A stretch of DNA of 64,000 nt from an uncultured Campylobacterales bacterium (lineage in GTDB: Bacteria > Campylobacterota > Campylobacteria > Campylobacterales > Arcobacteraceae). Positions within the stretch are counted from its first letter, which is position 1, and the number at the start of each line of letters is the position of its first letter. The notes below the pieces were generated by a model. That model was given only the letters and a program-made list of their open reading frames with translations, was not told the DNA's origin and searched no databases. A program made the position numbers and the translations under genes. Below are positions 9,197 to 18,000 of this stretch, one piece after another. The DNA lies in assembly GCA_947494995.1 (NCBI GenBank), contig CANLWY010000002.1, positions 1 through 64,000 on the forward strand. Reading direction: 5' to 3'.

Positions 9197-10363
9197 TTAA
9201 AGAGGCATACCAATATCTATATCAAGGGTATCACTTACTTGATCTGCAAATCCAGACTTTTTAGTTTGTTTTGAATTAATATATCCATCAAAACCTTCTT
9301 TTAGTTCAAGTGAAGTATTGTTTAATGTATACCTTAGAACTCTTACTTTTGCCCAAGGGTATGCTAATCCTAATGTAAATATAATCATTAAGAAATTTGA
9401 AATAAGAATTAAAGCATAAGGTAAAAATTTCATATTTGAAATAAAATTTACTTCATTTTCTAAATCTGTGTTTTCAAAAATATATTTTCTTATTCTTGTT
9501 ATGTAATATGCAAATGAAATCACCCAAATAAGGATTAGAAGAAGATAGATACTTATAATCAAGGGATATAAAATTGATAATAAAATTGTTAAAGCTGCAC
9601 TAGAGTCTGTCTTATACATTTCAGCATAAGTTTCTAAATAGTTAATATCAAAAAAAGCATAAGTAATTGTAGCAACTATTATAAAGCTTATAAGAAGTAC
9701 AAGTAGTCCTATTGCAAATGTTTTTAAAATGATTTTAATAAATGCAGAAGTATCGATATTTGTATTGAATTTAGCATCACCATATGAAGTATACTCTAAT
9801 AAATACCTAGTCTTTACAACGCTAAAATAAGCAAATGCAATGATATATAATAGATTAGTCAATAAAAGGGAAAAAATAAGAAGAATCATATTTTCTTTAA
9901 ATATTGTACTTAAATATATTGAAAATCCAATAGCAACTAAAGATATAATAGGAATTAAAAGAAATATTATATAAGACTCTTTTAAATTGCCCGAAAATTT
10001 AAATCTAATATTATTAAAACTTGTAACATGAAGGTTAAACTTCATACTTTTCCATATAAGCCAAGGGATAATAATAAAAAAGATTCCAAGTAGAATCAAA
10101 CTTCCAATAGGTAAAACTTTTTCTAGAATACTATAAATTATAAAAAATACTGCGGCTATTAAATAACCTATTAAGAGTTGTTTCCCTGTTGCATGGTAGT
10201 CAAAGTTCTTTTCTTCGATAGTAGAGTTACCATATAAATACTTGTTGTTTCTAACTCTTGCCCATGGATAATATATTCCAAAGGTTAGGATTGTTAATAG
10301 GGTATTAACAATCCATATTTTAAAATATTCTGTTCCTGAACCAGTAAATTCAAATGTTTTCAT
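9197..10363 (-). CDS. DUF898 (YjgN-like) polytopic membrane protein
   Basis: The 388-residue protein opens with FEFTGSGTEYFKIWIVN and contains the DUF898 hallmark FGIYYPWARVR. About eight membrane helices are visible. The hallmark recurs near the C-terminus as LGLAYPWAKVRVLRYTLNNTS, so the protein is an internal duplication of a half-unit. DUF898 proteins are inner-membrane proteins without a settled function. The pairing with a membrane M48 protease 2 nt downstream is a common arrangement and suggests a functional link. The start is preceded by a clean AAGGA-type site. Confidence 0.85.
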   Translation of the reverse strand: MKTFEFTGSGTEYFKIWIVNTLLTILTFGIYYPWARVRNNKYLYGNSTIEEKNFDYHATGKQLLIGYLIAAVFFIIYSILEKVLPIGSLILLGIFFIIIPWLIWKSMKFNLHVTSFNNIRFKFSGNLKESYIIFLLIPIISLVAIGFSIYLSTIFKENMILLIFSLLLTNLLYIIAFAYFSVVKTRYLLEYTSYGDAKFNTNIDTSAFIKIILKTFAIGLLVLLISFIIVATITYAFFDINYLETYAEMYKTDSSAALTILLSILYPLIISIYLLLILIWVISFAYYITRIRKYIFENTDLENEVNFISNMKFLPYALILISNFLMIIFTLGLAYPWAKVRVLRYTLNNTSLELKEGFDGYINSKQTKKSGFADQVSDTLDIDIGMPL

Positions 10364-10442
10364 TTGTGTCCTTCATAAATAAAAACATTATTATAACAAA
10401 TAATAGTTAAATATATATAATATAATTATATATTTTTTATAT

Positions 10443-10778
10443 TTATGATGGTTGTATATAGTCATGTTCAATACAAAAATCACATCTGTGCATTTTTTCA
10501 TATTCAACACTATTTAGTTCTATTTCCTTAAAGTGTTTTTTAATTAAATCAATTGCTTCTTTGTCTGCTGAATAAACCATAGATATATTTTCATCATTGA
10601 TAACAACTACATTTTTAGTTTCATTTAGTAGGGCTTTAAGACGATTATCCCAATAAGAAATTAGTTTTTCATTTTCAGATAGTTCTTCTGATCTATGATC
10701 CCAGTCAAGACACATATCAGGAAGTAGACCACAAGATTTCATATCATTAAAATCTAAAGTAATACCATAAAGTTTCAT
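10443..10778 (-). CDS. Small protein of unknown function
   Basis: This 111-residue acidic soluble protein has a strong ribosome binding site (AAAAAGGAGTCTACT before the ATG). It has no signal peptide or membrane segment. Noticeable features are cysteines at CGLLPDMC and CDFC near the C-terminus and an aromatic SYWDNRLKAL helix. The four cysteines might bind metal, but spacing does not match a family I know. It is monocistronic, with about 80 bp of AT-rich DNA on the DUF898 side. Confidence 0.6.
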   Translation of the reverse strand: MKLYGITLDFNDMKSCGLLPDMCLDWDHRSEELSENEKLISYWDNRLKALLNETKNVVVINDENISMVYSADKEAIDLIKKHFKEIELNSVEYEKMHRCDFCIEHDYIQPS

Positions 10779-10965
10779 AGTAGACTCCTTTTTCTAAATT
10801 CTTATAATATTTTAGCAAAGATTGAAGAATCTTGCTTTTATATTTATAAACTAATTAATTATATTAAGGTTTTAGTTAATTATTATTAAAAGTCATATTG
10901 TATTATTTTAAAAAGTACAAAATAAACTTCACTATAAATTTGAAGTTTATTTGTATAAGTTTAGT

Positions 10966-11274
10966 TTATTGAGCAAGAATAAAATCTCTGTATTGTTTTG
11001 CAGTGTTATAACTAATCTCTGCAGTTTTTGCAACACTATAGACTGTTATTTTTTTATCTTCAAATCTAAGTAGATTTACTGCATTTGTTATTGCATTTCT
11101 ACTCTTTTTTCTTTTTGCATTATTTGCTTTTGTAGTAGCTTTAATTTTCTTTGGTGTACAAGAGAGAATTGACTTTTTAAACTCTTCATTAAGCCTATTA
11201 TATAAAGTAGTATCTTTTTGCACTAATATTTTTTGAAGTGCTTGAAATTCGGTATCTGTGATTGTTATTCTCAT
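10966..11274 (-). CDS. Small basic protein with C-terminal helix-turn-helix
   Basis: The 102-residue protein is strongly basic in the middle (KKIKATTKANNAKRKKSRN). It ends in ITVYSVAKTAEISYNTAKQYR, which fits a helix-turn-helix in which SYNTAKQYR would be the recognition helix. The start has an AGGAGAAAA ribosome binding site. It is probably a DNA-binding regulator. It is transcribed divergently from sbcD, with about 160 bp between them, so it might control that promoter; this is inference from position only. Confidence 0.6.
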   Translation of the reverse strand: MRITITDTEFQALQKILVQKDTTLYNRLNEEFKKSILSCTPKKIKATTKANNAKRKKSRNAITNAVNLLRFEDKKITVYSVAKTAEISYNTAKQYRDFILAQ

Positions 11275-11410
11275 TTTTCTCCTATTTAATTTTTTGGGTG
11301 CGAATTATACAAAATCAAACTTAAATTTATCTCAAAATGTTATAACAATTTGAAATAAATTAAAAGAGTTTGTATCTAATTTTGTGACATTATTTTTGAC
11401 ATAACTTTGA

Positions 11411-11416
11411 TATAAT
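11411..11416 (+). promoter_or_regulatory. Likely -10 box of the sbcDC transcript
   Basis: A perfect TATAAT preceded by TTTGA lies 22 nt upstream of the sbcD TTG start. A T-rich stretch lies further upstream, in keeping with Campylobacterota promoters that depend on the -10 box and periodic T tracts rather than a -35 box. A TTGACA lies only 9 bp upstream and is too close to be its -35. Confidence 0.45.
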
Positions 11417-11437
11417 TGAAATAATAAAAGGAATTCT

Positions 11438-12586
11438 TTGAAAATAATACATTTTAGTGATACACACTTGGGATACAACGACTTAGATATTTTAGATGAA
11501 AACAATATAAATCAAAGAGAAGCAGATTTTTATGATGCTTTCTCACAAGTTATAAATCAAATAGAAAAAATACAACCAGATTATATAATCCATACGGGGG
11601 ATTTGTTTCATAGAAGCAGTCCTAGTAATAGAGCTATTACCTTTGCTCTAAAAGAGTTTAAAAGAATAAACGATATGAATATTCCATGTATTATGATTGC
11701 AGGGAATCACTCAACTCCTAGAACTAATCTAAGTTCACCAATACTGAAAATATTTGAAGATTTTGAGAATATATATGTTTCATATGAACAAAAATACAAA
11801 AAAATTGAGTTTGATGATATAGCTTTTCATACACTTCCTCATATGAATGATGAAACAAAAGCAGAAGAACAAATCAATCTATGTGAAGAAAACATAGAAA
11901 AAGACAAAAAAAATATCATGATGATGCACTGTTCTGTTGGTGCTTGGTATTTGATGCAAGAGTTTGGAGAGTGGGTATATCCTACGCATAAAGAGTATAT
12001 CTTTGAGTCTATGGATTATGTAGCACTTGGGCATTGGCATGGTTTTGGTGCAGTATCTGTAAAAGGAACAAAAGAAAAATATCCAAATGCTTTTTATAGT
12101 GGAAGTACTGAGAGAACATCTTTAAATGATAAAAGAAATGAAAAGTGTTTTGTAGAAGTTACAATCGACGATACGCTAAGAGTTGAACCAAAATATATAA
12201 ATATAAGACCAATCATCACAAAAGAGATAAACTGTGAGGATTATGAAACATCTTTAGAAACTTTAGATTCAAGTGATGTAAAAGATGCTATAGTAGAAGT
12301 AAGACTAATAAACCTAACATCGCTTCAATCAATAGATATACAAACAAGTGATATAAAAGCACTCTTTAAAGAAGCTATGCATGTATCTGTAAAAAGAGAG
12401 TTCAAAAAAAGCTCAACAGAATCTACAATAGATGATATAGAAGCTGTATCTTTAGAAGAGTATTTCCTAGAGCATATAAAAGAGGATAGTATAAACACAC
12501 AAGATACTAAAGAGTATGAGAGATTAGAGCTAAAAGTAAAAGAGCTGTTTTCTAAGTATGAGGAGGTAGCTGATGATACTATCTAA
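11438..12586 (+). CDS. sbcD: SbcD/Mre11-type DNA repair nuclease subunit
   Basis: The 382-residue calcineurin-like phosphoesterase shows all metal motifs: FSDTHLG (D8, H10), HTGDLFHR, AGNHS, MMHCSVG and LGHWHG. Together with SbcC it forms the Mre11-Rad50 complex that cuts hairpins and blocked DNA ends. The start is TTG at 11438 with AAAAGGAATT upstream; no better ATG exists before the first motif. The 3' end overlaps sbcC by 14 nt. The C-terminal part (about 260-382) is acidic and helical, as expected for the region that contacts the SbcC coiled coil. Confidence 0.92.
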   Translation: MKIIHFSDTHLGYNDLDILDENNINQREADFYDAFSQVINQIEKIQPDYIIHTGDLFHRSSPSNRAITFALKEFKRINDMNIPCIMIAGNHSTPRTNLSSPILKIFEDFENIYVSYEQKYKKIEFDDIAFHTLPHMNDETKAEEQINLCEENIEKDKKNIMMMHCSVGAWYLMQEFGEWVYPTHKEYIFESMDYVALGHWHGFGAVSVKGTKEKYPNAFYSGSTERTSLNDKRNEKCFVEVTIDDTLRVEPKYINIRPIITKEINCEDYETSLETLDSSDVKDAIVEVRLINLTSLQSIDIQTSDIKALFKEAMHVSVKREFKKSSTESTIDDIEAVSLEEYFLEHIKEDSINTQDTKEYERLELKVKELFSKYEEVADDTI

Positions 12587-14942
12587 ACTACAACTAGAAA
12601 ACTTCAAAAGATACACTTCTTATACTATACTGTTTGAAGATGGGCTTGTAGGAATAATAGGAAAAAATGGTAGTGGAAAATCAACTATCTTTGAAGCAAT
12701 ACTTTTTGCCCTATATGGAGAACTACAAAACAAAGGCTACAAAGAGATAATTAGAAACTCAAATGCCACTACAAAAGATCCTGTAGTTGTAGAGCTTGAG
12801 TTTGAGTTTGAAAGTATTGATTATAAAATCATAAGAGAGTTTAGAGGAAAGGCATTAAGTGCAAATGCAAAGTTCTATAAAAATGGTGAACTTATAACTA
12901 CAGGAGCTAAAGAGGTTACGAGTTCTGTTATAAAACTAACACATATGAACAAAGAAGCATTTTTATCTACGCTATTTGCTTCACAAAAAGAGCTAACTAC
13001 ACTAAGCTCTAAAAAGCCAGAAGATAGAAAGAAGATGATAAGACGTCTTCTAGGCCTAGAAAAAATAGACTTCATAGAAAAAGAGCTAATAGAAAAGAGC
13101 AGGGAACTCAAACGTGAGATAGCAGCATTTGCCGAAGTTCTTTTAAGCAATGAAGAAGTAAAACTAAAACAAGAACAGATAAAACAGAGTAATGATACAA
13201 AACAAACTCTTCAAAAAGATGTAGAAGTAAAATCAAAAGAGTTAGATAGTACAAAACTACTTAACCTAGATATAAAAAAGCAGCTGCAAGAGTATATAAA
13301 AACAAAAGAATTAAAACAAAAAGCTTTTAATACCCTTGAACTACTACAAAACACTATAAACTCTCATAAACAAAATTATACTAAACAAACCCAAGAGCTA
13401 GACTCCCTAGCAGTAAAACAAAAAGAGCTAAGAGGACTAGAGTCAGTAAAGACAGAATACACTTCTTTACATAATAGTATAAAAGAACAAGAGAAGTTAA
13501 AAGAGTATGCTCTAAAAAAAGAGGGACTTAAAAAAGAGCAAGTAGTATTAAGAGAACAGTATACAAAATCAAAAAATGAAATAGCCCAGTTTGAAGAACA
13601 GATAAAAGGCTATGATGAGTATATACAAAAAGAGAAAGAACTAAGTAGTTCTATATCAGTACTTGATGAAGAGATAAAAGCGTATATAAGTAAAGAACAC
13701 ACTCTAAACAAAGAGATATCAGGAGAAGAGAAACTAATCCAAGATATAAGCTCTAAAATAGAGACTATACAAAACCTAGGAAGAGAATCTGCGTGTCCTA
13801 CATGTACAAGACCACTACTTGAAGAGTATGACAAAGTACTAGATTCTTTACACAGTATCATACAAGAGAGTAAATCAAACAAACTAGAAAAAGCAACTAT
13901 AGAGTTAAAAGAAGTACAAAAAAATAAAACAGCCAAAGAAGAGAGAAGAAACACTTTAGGAAAAGAACAACTAGAAGTATCAAAAAGAATAAACCTAATA
14001 GAAAATCAAAAAAGAGATATGCTAAAAGAGAAAGAGCATTTTGAAAAGATATCAGATAAGGGAATGGAAAACAAAAAAGCCCTAGAAGAGCTAGAACAAT
14101 ACTCATACGATACAAAAGAACACGAAGCCTTAAACAATAGGTTCCAAGAATTAAAAAGCAAATACGAATATGTACTAAGCCTAGAGACAATGCTAAGACG
14201 TGTAGATATACTAAAAGAAGAACTAGAAGCAACACAGAAAAACATAAAAGAGAATGAGCTTAAATACCATGATAAAGAACTAGAGTACAAACAAATAGCC
14301 TATGACAAAGATAAACACGAAGCAAAACAAAAAGAGTCTGAGACGAACGCTAAGGATATAGAGACTAAAACAAGCTTTTTAAATGAACAAAAGGTGAAAA
14401 TAGCAAAATGTGAAGGTGAAATCAAAACAATCCAAGAATCACTAGATAACAACACAAAACAACTAGCCAAAGTACAGACCAAAAAAGATGACCTACTAGA
14501 CTATGACAAAATCAAAGTAAGCCTGAGTGAATTTAAAACAAAACTAAACTCAAAAATAGCACCAAGAATCTCAAGCTTTGCCTCTGATATGTATAGCCGT
14601 ATCACAAAAGGAAAATACCAACACATAGAAGTATCAAACGACTTTGACTTCTATATCTATGATGAAGGTGTCAAATACCCAATAGATAGATTTAGTGGTG
14701 GAGAAATAGACCTAGCGAATTTGGTTCTAAGAATCGCTATATCTAAAACCCTGCGAGAGTTAAGTGGAGCAAGTAGTATAGGCTTCTTGGCTTTTGATGA
14801 GGTATTTGGAAGTCAAGATGAAGCAAGACGTATGGAGATACTAGAAGCTTTTCATACTATCAAAGAACAGTATCGGCAGATATTTTTGATTAGCCATGAG
14901 ATGGAGATTAAAGAGATGTTTGAAAAAACTGTGGAGTTGTAG
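12573..14942 (+). CDS. sbcC: SbcC/Rad50-type ATPase with zinc hook
   Basis: The 789-residue SMC-like ATPase has Walker A GKNGSGKST near the N-terminus. Long coiled coils flank a zinc-hook CPTC at C408-C411. The C-terminal half carries the signature DRFSGGEIDLANLVLRIA and Walker B IGFLAFDEVFGSQD. It partners SbcD, encoded just upstream with overlapping ends. Leucine codons here are noticeably rich in CTA, and AAC/ACA codons are frequent, in contrast to TTA-dominated neighbours. This hints at a different codon history, though strong purine skew in coiled-coil genes could also contribute. Confidence 0.93.
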   Translation: MILSKLQLENFKRYTSYTILFEDGLVGIIGKNGSGKSTIFEAILFALYGELQNKGYKEIIRNSNATTKDPVVVELEFEFESIDYKIIREFRGKALSANAKFYKNGELITTGAKEVTSSVIKLTHMNKEAFLSTLFASQKELTTLSSKKPEDRKKMIRRLLGLEKIDFIEKELIEKSRELKREIAAFAEVLLSNEEVKLKQEQIKQSNDTKQTLQKDVEVKSKELDSTKLLNLDIKKQLQEYIKTKELKQKAFNTLELLQNTINSHKQNYTKQTQELDSLAVKQKELRGLESVKTEYTSLHNSIKEQEKLKEYALKKEGLKKEQVVLREQYTKSKNEIAQFEEQIKGYDEYIQKEKELSSSISVLDEEIKAYISKEHTLNKEISGEEKLIQDISSKIETIQNLGRESACPTCTRPLLEEYDKVLDSLHSIIQESKSNKLEKATIELKEVQKNKTAKEERRNTLGKEQLEVSKRINLIENQKRDMLKEKEHFEKISDKGMENKKALEELEQYSYDTKEHEALNNRFQELKSKYEYVLSLETMLRRVDILKEELEATQKNIKENELKYHDKELEYKQIAYDKDKHEAKQKESETNAKDIETKTSFLNEQKVKIAKCEGEIKTIQESLDNNTKQLAKVQTKKDDLLDYDKIKVSLSEFKTKLNSKIAPRISSFASDMYSRITKGKYQHIEVSNDFDFYIYDEGVKYPIDRFSGGEIDLANLVLRIAISKTLRELSGASSIGFLAFDEVFGSQDEARRMEILEAFHTIKEQYRQIFLISHEMEIKEMFEKTVEL

Positions 14943-15043
14943 TATTTAGATAAAACTTGATGATAAATAGATAGTTTTAGAGTGAAGGCAAAATTAATTA
15001 TTATAAAATACAAAATAAAAATAGTTAGATAATAGGAAAATTA

Positions 15044-18000
15044 ATGATATTAAAAGAATTTATTCAAAAAATATACAATGAAAAAACAGATTATAATTAC
15101 CCTAGTCAAGTAATGGATCAATCAAATTTATTAGAAACTGTCTCCTCTGATATATACACAGATCCCAAAAGGTTTATTTATGAACTTTTACAAAACGCAG
15201 ATGATTCATCAATAAGAAATTCTAAAAATCAAGTTAGTATTAAAATTATCAATGATTATCTAGTTTTTGCCCATAATGGAAAAATATTTTCTAATAGAGA
15301 TATTGAAGGATTGTGTTCTGTAAGTAATGGAACAAAAAAAGATGATAAAACAAAAACAGGATACAAAGGTATAGGCTTCAAATCAGTTTTTGGACAGTCT
15401 GAAGAAGTGACTATTTATACTAATAATGAATATTTTAGATTTGATAAAAAACATAAAATTAAGTGGAAAACAAAGTGGGGTAATACACAAGAGGAATGGG
15501 AAAAGGAAAATAAAAGATTATTTATATCTCCTTGGCAACTTATACCTATTTATACAGAGAAAGACTTTTTAAGTCATGAGATAAATATTTTTTTAGAAGA
15601 AAAAAATTTTACAGTTGCTACTATTTTAAAAATTAAAAGTATAGATAATTTAAAAAAAGAATTAAATGATTTAATTCAAAATATTAATATGTTTATTTTT
15701 TTAAGAAATATAAATCAAATAAATATTTTAATTGATGAAGAAACAATAATAGAAATTGAACATATATCTGACTGTGAAATTATATTAAAGAAAAACTCTA
15801 TAATTAAGTCATCTTGGTTAATAAAAAATATAAAACTTGAAGTTGATAGTGAAATAAAACAGGAAATTCAATTTGAAAAGAATATTCCTGATAAATTAAA
15901 AGAATCCGATCAAATAGAATTGACATTATGTGCTAAAAAAGACAAACAAGGAATAGTAAAAGTTATAGAAAATGAAAGTTTATTATATTCTTATCTGCCT
16001 ACCAGTACTAGGATAAATTTACCTATTTTAGTTAATGCAACTTTTATTATGGGAGCGAATAGAGAATCTTTACATACAGATTCATTATGGAATAAATGGT
16101 TGTTTTCTAATATTTCTCATAAGTTGATAGAATGGATATCAGAATTAGTTCTTACAGAATATTCTTTTCAAGCATATAGATTATTTCCCCAAAAATTAAA
16201 TTCTAATTACTCTTTTAATTTTGATTATAATAATGGTATTGATAAAGCAATCGAAACTGTACCATTACTTCTTTCGATAGAACAAAAGCTATTAAAAATT
16301 AAAGATTCTATTTATGATGAAGTTTCTTTTTCAAATCAACATTTTATATCTCAATCTTTAGTTAAAGATTTTGTGCTTGAAAAGAAAAATAAAGAAAAAA
16401 ATATTGATTATAATCCATTCATTCAAAAAACAAGTTATGAGCATATTTTTCATGAAATTGGCTTGATGGAATTTAAATGGGAAGACATATCATCATTTTT
16501 AAATTATCGAGATTTTGTAGAAATACATAACGTTAGTGATAATATTGAGTTAATAAAATTTTTGAAGGAGTCTGAACGTCCAGGAAGAATCAAGGACAAA
16601 ACTTTTAAAAATTGGTCTTTTATAATGGATCACCAAGAACAGTTAAAGATGCCTATAGATATTCTTTTACCTTTAGTAGATGATGAAGATTGGGAAAAAG
16701 AAACAGAACTATCTTATTTACATAATGACTTAAAAGATTTTATATCGTTAAATGGTGAGTATAAAAAATGGTTAGAAGAACTTGGTATAAAAGAAAAAAC
16801 TGAAATAAGTTATATAGAAACTAATATTTTACCTCATATTGAAGACTATATTACTACAAACAGTGCAATTAAACAAACAAAAGACTTTTATGAATTATTT
16901 ATTCAAGAAAAACTTACAGAAGATATATTTAATAAATTATCAAATATGAAAGTATTAACTACAAAAGGTAATAAAATTCCAATTTCTGATTGCTATTTTT
17001 CAAATTGTTTTAATCCAGAGGTGGAATTAGAAACACTATTAGATAGAGATATTTTTCTAAATGAAAATTATTTATTTACAAATGAAGATAGAGATATTAT
17101 CAAAGTGTTTTTTAATAAATTAGGTGTAAAGCAGAATATTTTATCTATTAAACCTGAAGAAAGAATTACTAAATTAGTATTAAATAATAAGTATGAAATT
17201 AATAAAGAATATTTTAATAATATAGATCAGTACACTGGTTATTCTCATTTACCAATAACAAGTTATTCTGATATTATGAGTATTGAGTATATACTATGTA
17301 CTGTTGATTATAACTTATCAAAATTGTATTGGAATTATATTGTTACAAGTGATTATTTTGCAGAAATTAATAAAAAAGCTATTGGTTATTGGGGATATAG
17401 TACTCAAAATGGGCAGGTTCATGGAAAATCAATAGAAAACTATATTAGTTGGCTAGTAAGAAATATAGATTGTATCCCTACTAAATTAAAAAAATGTTTT
17501 AAATCAACAGAAGTATTTTTAAACAATGATAGTATTTCTAAAATTGGAGATGGATATTTACCAATTGTTGATATTGAAAATTTAGATGATCCATGGAAAT
17601 CTTTCTTCAATTTTAAAACATTTTTGGAGTTTGATGATTATATAGAGGCCTTTTCTTTGATTATGAAAGATGTTCCTTCTGATAAAAAACTAAAAAAAGA
17701 TAACTTAGATAAAGTTATGAATATCTATGAATATTTTATAGATAGTTGTTTAAACTGGGATGAGTCTAAAATAAAATTAATTAAAGATACATTTAATTCA
17801 TTATTAATTCCTGATTCGAATTTAAATGTTAGATTATTAAATGAACTAAAATATACAAATGAAGAAGATACTAGTATTTTTTCAGATGACTATAAGTTTA
17901 TGTATTTTAATAAAGAAAACCAATCTCACCCAAATTTAAAAAGTTTTTTAGAAATTATAGAAATTGAAGTACTAACAGATAAAGATTTTCAAATTGAAAA

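Noticed and set aside
11396-11401. TTGACA as -35 of sbcD
   Set aside because: Only 9 bp from the TATAAT box, too close for a sigma-70 promoter.
13610-14482. Several long Ser/Leu-rich minus-strand ORFs within sbcC
   Set aside because: They mirror the coiled-coil codons of sbcC (GAA/AAA read as TTC/TTT); no start signals or motifs.
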